Positions 1 through 8,017 of a stretch of DNA of 43,999 nt are shown in pieces. The stretch lies in IMG/VR virus record IMGVR_UViG_3300032282_002631, positions 1 through 43,999 of that record, one strand, 5' to 3'. Below the pieces are notes generated by a model. That model did not search any database. It was not told where the DNA came from and saw nothing but the letters and a program-made list of their open reading frames with translations. Every line of letters begins with the position of its first letter. The stretch's first letter is position 1. The position numbers and the translations under genes are program-made. The stretch comes from a virus.

Positions 1-180
1 ATGATGGCCCCTGTACCGGGCATCCAGACGGTGTACACGACTGGCTGCGGCTCTACTTCTCGTGTCGGGATTCCATACGCCTCTGGAAAGTTGCCGGGCC
101 GGGACGCTGGAGAGATTGGAGAGTGCGTGGTCTGTGCGATTGATGACATGGCTTACAACTTTCCGCGCTTTGGAGGCTGA
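1..180 (+). CDS. Unidentified small protein, or 3' end of a gene cut by the window edge
   Basis: An open frame of 59 codons runs from the first base to a TGA at 178-180. It begins with two ATG codons at bases 1-6, so it may be a complete small gene or the end of a longer one. It has a CxxC pair (C42, C45) and no recognised domain. It lies upstream of the protease, where portal or minor head genes are expected, but it shows no portal feature. I do not recognise the function. Confidence 0.45.
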   Translation: MMAPVPGIQTVYTTGCGSTSRVGIPYASGKLPGRDAGEIGECVVCAIDDMAYNFPRFGG

Positions 181-208
181 CCCCTTTGGACCTCGATACC
201 TATTTTTC

Positions 209-223
209 GGGCGCACTGCGCCC
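209..223. repeat. Short perfect inverted repeat
   Basis: GGGCGCA and TGCGCCC face each other around a single C. The T-run lies on the 5' side and no T-run follows on the + strand, so it is not a standard intrinsic terminator for the upstream gene. It sits between the first ORF and the small membrane ORF at 236. Role unknown. Confidence 0.35.
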
Positions 224-235
224 TAGTAACGTCAC

Positions 236-367
236 ATGAAGTCGCCACTAGTGCCCGTGGTTCTTGTGCTTGCTCTGATTCTGGCGATCAGTGACCAGAT
301 GGTTCCAGCATTGGTTGTTTGGGCCGTCTCTGCTGTGCTAGAAGTCACAGCCCGCGTCACGTCCTGA
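236..367 (+). CDS. Small membrane protein (43 aa)
   Basis: The ATG at 236 opens a 43-residue frame ending in TGA at 365-367. Nearly all of it is hydrophobic: residues about 5-20 (PLVPVVLVLALILAI) and about 23-36, with a KS start and an R near the end. This predicts one or two membrane segments. It lies directly before the protease start at 382. No Shine-Dalgarno is visible. Function unknown; small membrane proteins are common near phage head genes. Confidence 0.5.
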   Translation: MKSPLVPVVLVLALILAISDQMVPALVVWAVSAVLEVTARVTS

Positions 368-369
368 CG

Positions 370-375
370 TACCCT
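370..375 (+). promoter_or_regulatory. Candidate -10 box for a leaderless protease transcript
   Basis: TACCCT (TANNNT type) lies exactly 6 nt before the protease ATG at 382, which has no Shine-Dalgarno. This spacing puts the transcription start at or beside the ATG, as in leaderless actinobacterial mRNAs. No convincing -35 was seen, so this is an inference from spacing. Confidence 0.3.
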
Positions 376-381
376 GTATCT

Positions 382-1722
382 ATGGACGCAAGCGCACCTT
401 TTGAGTTTGAAGTGACTCTCCCAACTGAGAAATCGGTCACGACCGACGCCGGAGATGTCATCATTGAAGGGTATGCCGCAGATTTCGAAGTCGATAGGCA
501 AGGCGAAGCATTTCTACCGGGAGCGTTCGATCAGGCTCTTGAGAAGGCGACCCGTGCCGAGATACCGCTTCTTTTCGAGCATGACAATAAGCGACAGTTG
601 GGCGTTATCGAAGAACTTCGTGTGGACCCTGAGCGTGGTCTGTGGGCACGCGCTCGCATCGCAAAAGCACAGGCTGGGACTTGGGCTGAAGACGTAGTTG
701 ATAAGGTCAAGCGCGGCATGATGAAGGGCTTGTCGGTTCGCGGTATGTCCAAAGTCACTATTACTTCAGATGGCCCTCGTATCGGCACTATTGACTTGGC
801 CGAGATTTCCGTGACACCAGTTCCAGTGCAGCCCGGCGCGCTCTTCGCGGTTGCGCAGAAGTCTTTCGCGGCTGCTGAGGAAGACATCGCGGCTGGAGAG
901 ATCGAGCATGTTGAAGACCCGACCGAGAAAGCGCTTGCGTACTTCGAAGAGAAGATGAATACGCTTACTGCGGCCTTCGAAGAAATTTCTAAGTCTATGC
1001 ACGAAGGCGATCATTCTCAGGATTCATCTGTTGATGAGGGGATGTTGGCAGGACTTCTAGATCGCATTGGACTAGCAGCCAAAGCAGGGAACGCCGATAT
1101 GCTGGCCGAAATCTTTTCAATGATTGAGTGGCAGTCCGAGTGGGATGGTCCAGTTGATGACATGACATACAAAGGCCGTGAAGACCTGCCAGCCTTGCTA
1201 AGAGCCGTTGTCGATGTTGCGCGAGCCGCTGGAGGCAAACCTTCGGCTGACGATCTCCGCGCTGTGCTGCCGTCAAAGAAGTCGCTGAGTGCGTGTGAGA
1301 AATGCGACTGTGCCGACTGCGCTACTTGCGACTGCATTGACTGCCCTTGTGTGAACTGTCAGCCAACTCCAAGTAAAAAGTCTGCGGCGTGGCAAAAGAA
1401 GGAAGGGCAGAACCCAAAAGGCGGTCTAAATAGTAAGGGCCGGGCCTCGCTTAAGAAGCAGGGCCAGAATATCCGACCCGGCGTAAAGAACTACTCTAAA
1501 GCGTCGGTTACAGACAAGAAGCGCTGGATTTCTTGGGCGCTTCGTTTCTACACAAATCCATCCGGGCCGCTAATTGGAAAGAACGGCGAGCCTACTAGAC
1601 TTGCTTTGACTGCTGCCGCTTGGGGCGAGCCAGTCCCAACGACTCGTGCTGCTGCCCAAGCAATTGCAGCGAAGGCTCGTAAACGTAAAGCCGAACTTGA
1701 AAGGCAGGGCGAATATGCCTAG
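382..1722 (+). CDS. HK97-type prohead protease with Cys-cluster and C-terminal DUF6321-like extension
   Basis: The protein (446 aa) matures the capsid by cleaving scaffold and capsid N-termini. Residues 1 to about 165 match the HK97 prohead protease (U35) fold: VIIEGYAADFEVDRQGE, a catalytic-His region (LLFEHDNKRQLGVI) and a catalytic-Ser region (MMKGLSVRGMS). The ATG at 382 is preferred over an upstream in-frame start at 319 because the family begins near it. Residues 305-326 hold nine cysteines in a CxxCxCxxCxxCxCxxCxCxxC pattern. From about residue 335 comes a basic tail (WQKKEGQNPKGGLNSKGR...NGEPTRLALTAAAWG) that resembles small DUF6321-type phage proteins. The family is usually about 200 aa, so this is a long fusion. 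Confidence 0.88.
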   Translation: MDASAPFEFEVTLPTEKSVTTDAGDVIIEGYAADFEVDRQGEAFLPGAFDQALEKATRAEIPLLFEHDNKRQLGVIEELRVDPERGLWARARIAKAQAGTWAEDVVDKVKRGMMKGLSVRGMSKVTITSDGPRIGTIDLAEISVTPVPVQPGALFAVAQKSFAAAEEDIAAGEIEHVEDPTEKALAYFEEKMNTLTAAFEEISKSMHEGDHSQDSSVDEGMLAGLLDRIGLAAKAGNADMLAEIFSMIEWQSEWDGPVDDMTYKGREDLPALLRAVVDVARAAGGKPSADDLRAVLPSKKSLSACEKCDCADCATCDCIDCPCVNCQPTPSKKSAAWQKKEGQNPKGGLNSKGRASLKKQGQNIRPGVKNYSKASVTDKKRWISWALRFYTNPSGPLIGKNGEPTRLALTAAAWGEPVPTTRAAAQAIAAKARKRKAELERQGEYA

Positions 1723-1816
1723 AAAGAAGACAAAGAAACGCCGTAAGACGACTCTGAAGCGCAACGCACGCCGTAAAGAGGGTGACGAGAAGCACAGTAG
1801 AGTGCACACTAGGTAA
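1715..1816 (+). CDS. Very basic 33-aa protein
   Basis: The ATG at 1715 lies inside the last codons of the protease, in another frame. The 33-residue product begins MPRKKTKKRRKTTLKR and is about half Lys/Arg. Its TAA at 1814-1816 overlaps the next ATG (TAATG), so it joins the protease and the exported-protein gene into a coupled string. It may bind nucleic acid. No family recognised. Confidence 0.5.
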   Translation: MPRKKTKKRRKTTLKRNARRKEGDEKHSRVHTR

Positions 1817-2538
1817 TGAAGAAGATCATTTCAACAATTGCGGTTCTTGGAGCGTTGCTAATCCCGGCCCCTGCCGCTGCCAACACACAGACTGTCTCAG
1901 CAACAGCCGCGCCGGTCAAGCATCCGGCAAAGATATTTACGCCTGCCTCTATTAATGTAGTCACTGCGACCGGACCAGATTCTCCGGGCGCGCAAATCTT
2001 TCCGGCTACGCGAGCCGAGATTTACTTTGATGATGACTTTGCTTTCTATGCAGCGGGCCTTCCAGTCTGTCGCGCAGCGCTCGACGGACTCTCAACAACG
2101 CTGGCTCGCGCTGCCTGTCCTACATCAATTGTTGGAACGGGCGCTGCAAAAGTTGGGCTGGCCGGATTTACCGACACGGTGCTGAACGCGCAGATCACGG
2201 CCTTCAATGGCCCGCCACAAAACGGACGCCCTGTTCTGCGGCTGTTCTCTTATACCGAGGCGGTTGCACTTGGCACTACTCTGACTGGCGTACTAAAGCC
2301 ATACGGTAAGAGCGGCTACGGAAAGATATTGGATGTTTCGATTCCTACTCTGCCGCTCAACAGCGCAATCATCGAGTTTCAAACTAAGGTGCAGCGCTCT
2401 TGGAAGTTCAAAGGACGCACTCAGCACTACGTCAAGGCCCGCTGCGCGACGCGCAAGTGGAAGTTCTCCGGCACCTTTACTTACGCTGGCGCAACCTCAA
2501 AGTCTGCATCCGCAACTCAAACTTGTCGAAGGGGCTAG
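1816..2538 (+). CDS. Exported accessory protein with signal peptide
   Basis: The 240-aa protein starts with a Sec signal peptide (MKKIISTIAVLGALLIPAPAAA, likely cut after AAA near residue 22). The rest looks beta-rich with few cysteines. The C-terminal part (KFKGRTQHYVKARCATRKW...FSGTFTYAGATSKSASATQTC) resembles repeats I recall from secreted proteins of Solirubrobacterales, a memory-based match. A secreted protein inside the head operon, between protease and capsid, is unusual. It is probably a host-derived cargo gene acting outside the cell or at the envelope. Translation is coupled to the upstream ORF by TAATG. Confidence 0.7.
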   Translation: MKKIISTIAVLGALLIPAPAAANTQTVSATAAPVKHPAKIFTPASINVVTATGPDSPGAQIFPATRAEIYFDDDFAFYAAGLPVCRAALDGLSTTLARAACPTSIVGTGAAKVGLAGFTDTVLNAQITAFNGPPQNGRPVLRLFSYTEAVALGTTLTGVLKPYGKSGYGKILDVSIPTLPLNSAIIEFQTKVQRSWKFKGRTQHYVKARCATRKWKFSGTFTYAGATSKSASATQTCRRG

Positions 2539-2577
2539 GTTCCTGCGTTTTTGTCACGCGACCTGATTAGATTCTTT

Positions 2578-3948
2578 ATGCAAATGGATTCCGAGAACCT
2601 TATGTCCCAGATCGATGAGCGCTTCGGTTCACAGTTCGAAGAACTGACTGAGCGCGCTAATGAACTTTCCGACCGCCTTGAAACTGAGGCCGGAGATGCA
2701 GAGGCTGTTAAGTCTCTGACCGATCAGATTTCTGACATTGACGAGCAGGTAAAGACTCTCACCTCCGCTCGTGACGAGGAAATTCAGAAGGCTCAGGTAA
2801 AGAGCCTGACTTCTGAGGTTACTACGCTCCGCGAGGCTATTGAAGCCGCTCGTGAGCCTCACTCTGACTTCGCGCTTGGCGCAGGCGAGTCTGCTGAGGT
2901 TGCTGAGTCTCCGTGGACTGATGATTCTGAGAATCCTTCCTTCTTCGCAGACGCTCACAAGTCTCTGACCAAGAACGACGCCGCTGCAAGTGCGCGTTGG
3001 GCCGAGGCCATGTCTTCGAAGACGATGACTCAGTCCAGCGGCTCCGCTGGCGGTTATCTTGTCCCGCCGCAGGTTTCGAGCGAACTGCTCACCATCCGCG
3101 AGCAGGCTAACGTACTTCGCCCGCTCTTCAGCCGCGTTCCTGTAACTTCTGACACCCTTCGCATTGCCGCTATCACCGGCGGTCTGAGCGCAGGATGGGT
3201 TGCTGAGTTGGCTGACAAGCCTGAGTCTGACATGACTTTCGGTGAGATTTCGGTCAATACCTTCTGGAAGGCCGGTATGTCGGTCGTCACGAACCAGTTG
3301 CTCAGGAACAGTCAGCCTTCGGTTGATCGTCTTGTGTACGAAGACCTCGCTAAGCGCCTTGCAGCCCTTGAGGAGATCGCCTTCATTAGCGGCTCCGGCA
3401 CTGGTCAGCCGACCGGAATCCTGAACACCCCCGGCGTTCAGTCCAACTCCGCTTCTCTCCTGACCTCGACTGATGTTGATGACCTCCTCGATGAAATTGT
3501 GGACGGCATCACCGCCATTCACACCGAGTACTACGGCGCACCTAACGCAATCTTGATGCACCCCCGCACTTGGGGCCGCATCGTCAAGCAGCGTAAGGCT
3601 GACGCAACTGCTGAGTACTACGTCGGCAAGCCGCAGAACCGCGATAGCGTCGATCCGATTCCGGGTTACAACGGTCCTCGCGGAAGTCTCTTCGGCCTCC
3701 CGGTCATCACGACTCGTAACGTCCCGACCAACCTCGGTGACAATGACAACGAGAGCCGCATAATCGTCGGTAACTTCTCTGAGGGCCTGATCCTCGATCA
3801 CGCCGGACTCAGCCTCGACGCTTCCGAGCACGTTTACTTCACTACCAACGCAACCATCTTCCGCGCAGAGGACGCGGTCGGATTCACCGCAGCCCGTTAC
3901 CCGAAGGCGTTCTACGTCATCGGCGGATCGGGACTTGCCAACGGATAA
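2578..3948 (+). CDS. Major capsid protein (HK97 fold) with N-terminal scaffold domain
   Basis: The N-terminal ~110 residues are a charged coiled coil (FEELTERANELSDRLETEAGDA and on), the HK97 delta/scaffold domain that the upstream protease should remove. The shell domain follows: GGYLVPPQVSSELLTIREQA, then ISGSGTGQPTGILNTPGV, and a C-terminal AVGFTAARYPKAFYV. Length (about 457 aa) fits a scaffold-fused MCP. The start is uncertain: ATG at 2578, 2584 or 2602 are all possible, and 2602 has a weak GAG-type Shine-Dalgarno. It is one of the clearest genes here. Confidence 0.95.
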   Translation: MQMDSENLMSQIDERFGSQFEELTERANELSDRLETEAGDAEAVKSLTDQISDIDEQVKTLTSARDEEIQKAQVKSLTSEVTTLREAIEAAREPHSDFALGAGESAEVAESPWTDDSENPSFFADAHKSLTKNDAAASARWAEAMSSKTMTQSSGSAGGYLVPPQVSSELLTIREQANVLRPLFSRVPVTSDTLRIAAITGGLSAGWVAELADKPESDMTFGEISVNTFWKAGMSVVTNQLLRNSQPSVDRLVYEDLAKRLAALEEIAFISGSGTGQPTGILNTPGVQSNSASLLTSTDVDDLLDEIVDGITAIHTEYYGAPNAILMHPRTWGRIVKQRKADATAEYYVGKPQNRDSVDPIPGYNGPRGSLFGLPVITTRNVPTNLGDNDNESRIIVGNFSEGLILDHAGLSLDASEHVYFTTNATIFRAEDAVGFTAARYPKAFYVIGGSGLANG

Positions 3949-3962
3949 GGTAGGATACTTTT

Positions 3963-4526
3963 ATGGGAAACACACGCTCACTTACAGATAAGCCAATAAC
4001 TAAGGAAGTTGTTGTTGATGCGGATACCGGCAAGGTCGTAGCCGCTCACCTCAGCACCGTCGTAACCGACGAGACTGCCGCTAACGCAGTTCAGATTCCT
4101 GATGGCGATGTGTACCCGACTGCTGACGCCACTGGCCTCGATCCGCTGGCTGTTCACAGCGCTTCGAATCCAACTGTAGCCATCAACCCCGATCAGACCG
4201 TCGATACCAACGAGGTACAGACCGTCACGATCAGCGGCTCGCCCACTGGCGGAACCTTCACGCTCACCTTCTCTGGCTCCACTACCGCAGCCATCAATCA
4301 CAACGCTGCTTCTTCGACGGTCCAGACCGCTCTTCGCGCCATCTCCAGCATCGACGGCGCAAACGTCTCAGTCACCGGCTCGGCTGGCGGTCCTTACACC
4401 GTCACCTTCATCGGAGAACTTGCCGCTACCAACGTAGCCGCAATGACTGCGACTGCCTCCCTCACTGGCGGCACCAGCCCCTCGGTCGCGGTCGCTACGA
4501 CCACCGCCGGTTACAAGGCTGGCTGA
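3963..4526 (+). CDS. Head decoration protein with Ig-like domain
   Basis: The 187-aa protein follows the capsid gene by 14 nt. Residues 1 to about 70 are unassigned and acidic. Residues about 83-183 are a Thr/Gly/Ser-rich beta-sandwich module (NEVQTVTISGSPTGGTFTLT ... GGPYTVTFIGELAATNVAAM) of the kind appended to capsid or baseplate proteins. The same module recurs at residues 53-157 of the next gene. Its position suggests a capsid decoration protein. TAGGAT lies 6 nt before the ATG and could serve as a -10 box or as a weak ribosome site. Confidence 0.65.
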   Translation: MGNTRSLTDKPITKEVVVDADTGKVVAAHLSTVVTDETAANAVQIPDGDVYPTADATGLDPLAVHSASNPTVAINPDQTVDTNEVQTVTISGSPTGGTFTLTFSGSTTAAINHNAASSTVQTALRAISSIDGANVSVTGSAGGPYTVTFIGELAATNVAAMTATASLTGGTSPSVAVATTTAGYKAG

Positions 4527-4616
4527 TCTCCCTAGCCTCATAAAGTCTGCCCCTGAGTTCCTGCTAACTCTGTCGGGCGCGTGTAGGGGCGGCGCGCTCG
4601 ACGCTATCCTGTACTT
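4527..4616 (+). promoter_or_regulatory. 90-bp intergenic region with candidate -10 box
   Basis: No gene is seen here. TATCCT at 4605-4610 lies 6 nt before the GTG start at 4617, the same spacing as TACCCT before the protease, consistent with leaderless transcription. A weak inverted repeat (CCCCT / AGGGG) occurs, but no terminator with a T-run. The assignment rests on spacing only. Confidence 0.3.
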
Positions 4617-5582
4617 GTGTCGCATTTAGTAACACTCGATGAGTACAAGACCGCGCTCGGCATCACTACTACGGCCGATGACGCTAAGCACGACGCTGTC
4701 CTCTCAGCGGCAGAGCAGGCCGTAATTAACTTCACGCAGCGCGACTTCACTAAGACACTAGTTGGAGGTACTAACGAGGTTCAGACGGTCACGCTTACTG
4801 GTAGTCCAACTGGCGGGCACTTCACGTTGACCTTCAATGGTCAAACCACCAGCAACATTCAGCACGACGCGGCCGCCACGCTCGTACAAGCCCGTCTAGA
4901 GAGCCTCAGCACCATTCCAGCAGGGAGTGTTACCGTTACTGGAAACAACGGAGGGCCGTACACAGTGACCTTCACTGGAGAACTTGGCTCACAGAATGTT
5001 GTCGCTATGACTGGCGCAGACACGATGACAGGCGGCAGCAATCCATCTGTCAGCATCTCTACCACGACTGCTGGCGTGGCCGGGACTTCGACAGAGGACC
5101 GCAAATTTTGGCTTGAACCAAACAGTAGTTTCTTGGAGATCGATGACTGCACCGTGGTAAATGATGTGACTGGCCTCGGCATTGCCACTTGGGAAGAGCG
5201 CAGCGAAGGGCCATCGGCTGCCCACGGTATCTACACTTACATTCAGTTGGAGTCAGGCTATCAGACCTCAGTAGAGATGGGTTTCGAGCGCAACGAAGAT
5301 GTCTTTGGCACGCAACAGTTGAGCACTCTTGGCACTGAGGTCACAGTAAATGCTGATTGGGGATGGGGATCAGTGCCTCCAGACGTAAAGCGCGCAATTA
5401 TCTGGACAGCCGCCAGCATGGAAATTGAGACCGATAATCCATACGGAGCGTTGTCTGCAAAGTCCGTGGCAGAAGTATCTGAAAGTTATTACATACCTCC
5501 AGCAGTGACTATGTCCACTCTTGATGCTGTCCCATCAAATGCACAGTCGATTCTTGAGCCGTACCGTAGGATAAATCTGTAG
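4617..5582 (+). CDS. Head-tail adaptor (gp6-like) carrying an inserted Ig-like domain
   Basis: GTG start, 321 aa. The N-terminal ~50 residues (VTLDEYKTALGITTTADDAKHDAVLSAAEQAVINFTQRDF) are the helical start of a phage gp6-like head-tail connector, and the C-terminal part (VPPDVKRAIIWTAASMEIE...) completes it. Between them, residues about 53-157 are an Ig-like module closely related to that in the preceding protein. Normal adaptors are 100-200 aa; the insertion explains the extra length. The module should project from the connector ring. The stop overlaps the next start (TAGTG). Confidence 0.75.
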   Translation: MSHLVTLDEYKTALGITTTADDAKHDAVLSAAEQAVINFTQRDFTKTLVGGTNEVQTVTLTGSPTGGHFTLTFNGQTTSNIQHDAAATLVQARLESLSTIPAGSVTVTGNNGGPYTVTFTGELGSQNVVAMTGADTMTGGSNPSVSISTTTAGVAGTSTEDRKFWLEPNSSFLEIDDCTVVNDVTGLGIATWEERSEGPSAAHGIYTYIQLESGYQTSVEMGFERNEDVFGTQQLSTLGTEVTVNADWGWGSVPPDVKRAIIWTAASMEIETDNPYGALSAKSVAEVSESYYIPPAVTMSTLDAVPSNAQSILEPYRRINL

Positions 5583-6127
5583 TGCCGAGCGCTCGCTACC
5601 CGGCTGGGACAATAATTGATGGTCTTAAAGTTGGCGGGCGCTTCATCCCCGGAGGCGCTGACGCGCTCATCACGCTAAAAAATCCGTTAAAGAGTAAGGC
5701 TATTCAGTTTCAAGACCCTCGAACTAAACAATTTTTAGGCGAACTCGAAGGCAAGACACAAAAAGCAGCACTTGTTGCGGCACAGACTGGAGCCGCTGAT
5801 GTGCGTGCTCGCATACAGGCTGCTGGCCTGATTCGAACTGGCCGTCTTCTTAATTCAGTTCAAGCAATTAGGCGTGGCAAAACTTCAGCGGCAGTGGTTG
5901 TATCCGCTCCGTATGCTGGAATACTCGAAGATGGTAGTCCTGCACATCAAATTACTCCAAATCCTCCGAGAACGCTGATGAAGTGGCCCGCTACGCACGG
6001 CGGTACGGCCGGTGCTGCTCCTCTTGTAAAGCACCCCGGTAATGAAGCGTACAACTTTATGAGTGATAGCATGGACGAAATGGATGAAATTGTTGAAAAC
6101 ATACTTGTAACAATTTTGAAAGTCTGA
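5582..6127 (+). CDS. HK97 gp10-like neck/tail-completion protein
   Basis: GTG start overlapping the previous stop, 181 aa. The middle (AADVRARIQAAGLIRTGRLLNSVQA ... SAPYAGILEDGS) matches the HK97 gp10-like family: helix, a 'TGRLLNS' turn, then beta strands with 'YAxxLEdG'. These proteins form part of the neck or help joining of the tail. No separate gp7-like head-closure gene is seen between this and the adaptor. The stop overlaps the next start (TGATG). Confidence 0.7.
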   Translation: MPSARYPAGTIIDGLKVGGRFIPGGADALITLKNPLKSKAIQFQDPRTKQFLGELEGKTQKAALVAAQTGAADVRARIQAAGLIRTGRLLNSVQAIRRGKTSAAVVVSAPYAGILEDGSPAHQITPNPPRTLMKWPATHGGTAGAAPLVKHPGNEAYNFMSDSMDEMDEIVENILVTILKV

Positions 6128-6567
6128 TGGCATCCGCAGCAACAACCGTGCGTCAGCGCGTAATTGACATTGTCGAGGATGAGTTTTCGGCCGAAGTTCT
6201 GACCGTTGCAAACGACAAACTAACCCGTGCAGCCGGTCGAAGCGGCGTAACTGAGGCTGCTGTTTATCCAGAGGCCGAATATGAGCGTCCGGGTCGTGTT
6301 ATCGAACTCGTAGTGCCAGTTGTGCTCCAGATATACCTTCCCTACGATGCCGAGCCTGACGAGACCATTGTGGTCGATCCTACGATCATCGAAGGCTACG
6401 GAGAGCGGCTGCGCACAGCCTTTAAGACGCAATCTAGCGGTAACACAGCCGATATGTGGTTCCTCAGACTGACCAGAATTGACTATCCCGACGATCCTAC
6501 TGGTAATAAGAGCCGTCTGGAGGCTCAGATCGAGGGACACGCCTCAAACTACGCTTCTTTGCCCTAG
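6127..6567 (+). CDS. Tail terminator-like protein
   Basis: 146 aa, coupled by TGATG to the neck gene. N-terminal helix (TTVRQRVIDIVEDEFSAE), central strands (ELVVPVVLQIYLPYD), helix (GYGERLRTAFKTQ), final strand region (RLEAQIEGHASNYA). The size, fold pattern and place just before the tube genes fit a tail terminator (gpU-like ring capping the tube). The assignment depends on position as much as sequence. Confidence 0.6.
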   Translation: MASAATTVRQRVIDIVEDEFSAEVLTVANDKLTRAAGRSGVTEAAVYPEAEYERPGRVIELVVPVVLQIYLPYDAEPDETIVVDPTIIEGYGERLRTAFKTQSSGNTADMWFLRLTRIDYPDDPTGNKSRLEAQIEGHASNYASLP

Positions 6568-6598
6568 ACTGGCACAGGGCACGATATTCTAGGGTGTA

Positions 6599-6847
6599 AT
6601 GTCCGATGAAGTAAAGGCTGTAAAAGCCGACGATAAGCCCAAGAAGAGCACGCCGAAGGAAGGCGTAAAAGTCTCTTTGAACCCCGATTTTGATGCCGAT
6701 GGTCCTGTATTTGTGTCCGTCGAAGGCGTCGATGCCGCTGATGCAGATGCAGACGGCCGTGTAGAGATTACCTCTGCTGGCACTACCGTCTCTTCTCAGA
6801 CCGCTTCGGCCCTGTCTGCCTCTCCTGCTGTTAAGGTTGGTTCGTAA
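6599..6847 (+). CDS. Small acidic protein in tail operon
   Basis: 82 aa, start ATG at 6599. An AGGG lies 5 nt upstream of the ATG, and a TATTCT box lies 8 nt upstream. The product has a Lys-rich start (KAVKADDKPKKSTPKEGVK) and an Asp/Ala repeat (GVDAADADADG), then an Ala/Ser-rich end. Its TAA directly abuts the tube-protein ATG. No family recognised; position suggests a tail accessory or small decoration protein. Confidence 0.6.
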   Translation: MSDEVKAVKADDKPKKSTPKEGVKVSLNPDFDADGPVFVSVEGVDAADADADGRVEITSAGTTVSSQTASALSASPAVKVGS

Positions 6848-7813
6848 ATGGGTGGACTTCGCGGAAACGACGCACTTTTTGGAATCGGTAAGCAGTCTGC
6901 TAAGGAGACTGCTAATAGCACTGCATCCACTTGGGATGTTATGCCCTTCGCTGGCGGCTCGATTAGCCCTGTACGCTCCATAGAGAACCTGTCTGAAACT
7001 GACTCAAGCCGCGATCAGGGCGTTGCCTACGTGCAGAACTACTCCGTAGAAGGAACTCCTGAAGTCTATGTGCGTGATGCAAACATTCATCACGTTCTTG
7101 AGTCTGTTCTCGGCACTATTGCCACTTCCGTTGTCACTACTGGTAACTACGTCCACACCATCACTCCGGCTTCCACTCTTCCGTACTACACCTTCTACCG
7201 CGAGATCGGCGATTCGCTGTACGAGCGTTTCGAAGACTGCAAGGTATCAGAGGTTACGATCTCGGCAGAGGCTGGACAGCCGCTAACCGCTTCCCTAAAC
7301 GTTATGGGGCGCAACGCTGTTCGTCTAGCCGCGCCGCCAGCGTCTATTGCCACGACTGCTGCTGGTTCCGTGTACAACTTTAATGAGGCTGCGGTCACGC
7401 TGGCTGGCGGAAGCACCGCTCTCGTTGGCTCGTTCGAAGTCACAATCTCTAACAATATCTCAATGCAGCAGACCGATGATGCAAAGCCCTACGACATTGT
7501 TGAGGGTCTTCGCGAGGTTAGCCTCGGCTTTACTTTGATTTTTGAGTCGCTGGACGAGTACAACCGCTTTAACTACGGCGGAACTTCAGGAACTACTCAG
7601 TCTGAAACGCTGGCTACGACCGCTGCTGTATTTGAGTTCTCTAAGGGCACGAACAACAAGATTAAGTTCACCTTCCCTGAGATTGCTTATCAGGAGTTCC
7701 CCGTCGAGCCTAACCCCGGCGGCGATCCAGTCACGGTTGATGTACGCGCCGTCGCACAGCGCCACGCCTCTGGCGTCATCTCGTGCGAAGTTAAGAATCA
7801 GAAAGCCACCTGA
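6848..7813 (+). CDS. Major tail (tube) protein
   Basis: 321 aa. The order of segments fits siphovirus tube proteins: N-terminal 'GIGKQSAKETANSTAS', then 'VEGTPEVYVRDANIHHVLESVLG' and 'YTFYREIGDSLYERFEDCKVSEVTISAEAGQPLTASL', typical of the tube core, then long beta strands. It is placed between the terminator and the tail chaperones, as expected. It should polymerise around the tape measure. No Shine-Dalgarno is obvious; it is probably coupled to the preceding gene. Confidence 0.82.
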   Translation: MGGLRGNDALFGIGKQSAKETANSTASTWDVMPFAGGSISPVRSIENLSETDSSRDQGVAYVQNYSVEGTPEVYVRDANIHHVLESVLGTIATSVVTTGNYVHTITPASTLPYYTFYREIGDSLYERFEDCKVSEVTISAEAGQPLTASLNVMGRNAVRLAAPPASIATTAAGSVYNFNEAAVTLAGGSTALVGSFEVTISNNISMQQTDDAKPYDIVEGLREVSLGFTLIFESLDEYNRFNYGGTSGTTQSETLATTAAVFEFSKGTNNKIKFTFPEIAYQEFPVEPNPGGDPVTVDVRAVAQRHASGVISCEVKNQKAT

Positions 7814-7825
7814 TAGGAGGCCCCT

Positions 7826-8017
7826 ATGGACAAAGATATTCACGAACTAGCGCTGCTGGTTCGGGAAGAGGCGAACCGCGTCACGCGGCGCGCTAATGTA
7901 ATGAGAAAGTTATCTGCACGCTTGTTGGAAGCACTAGACGAGACAGCAGACGAAAATATCGACAGTCCAAAGGAGGACACACGAAAGAATGACAGACCAA
8001 GCCACAACGAAGACTAA
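7826..8017 (+). CDS. Small helical protein, unknown
   Basis: 63 aa with a strong Shine-Dalgarno (AGGAGG, 5 nt before ATG 7826). Predicted mostly helical and charged (REEANRVTRRANVMRKLSARLLEALDE). Its last codons overlap the first of the tail chaperone gene by 29 nt. It sits between tube protein and chaperone, where some phages have an extra assembly factor. Function unknown. Confidence 0.65.
   Translation: MDKDIHELALLVREEANRVTRRANVMRKLSARLLEALDETADENIDSPKEDTRKNDRPSHNED

Noticed and set aside
209-223. Hairpin as a transcription terminator
   Set aside because: No T-run follows on the + strand; the T-run is on the wrong side.
2629-3831. 400-aa antisense ORF over the capsid gene
   Set aside because: It is a shadow of the highly biased capsid reading frame, with no domain and no ribosome site.
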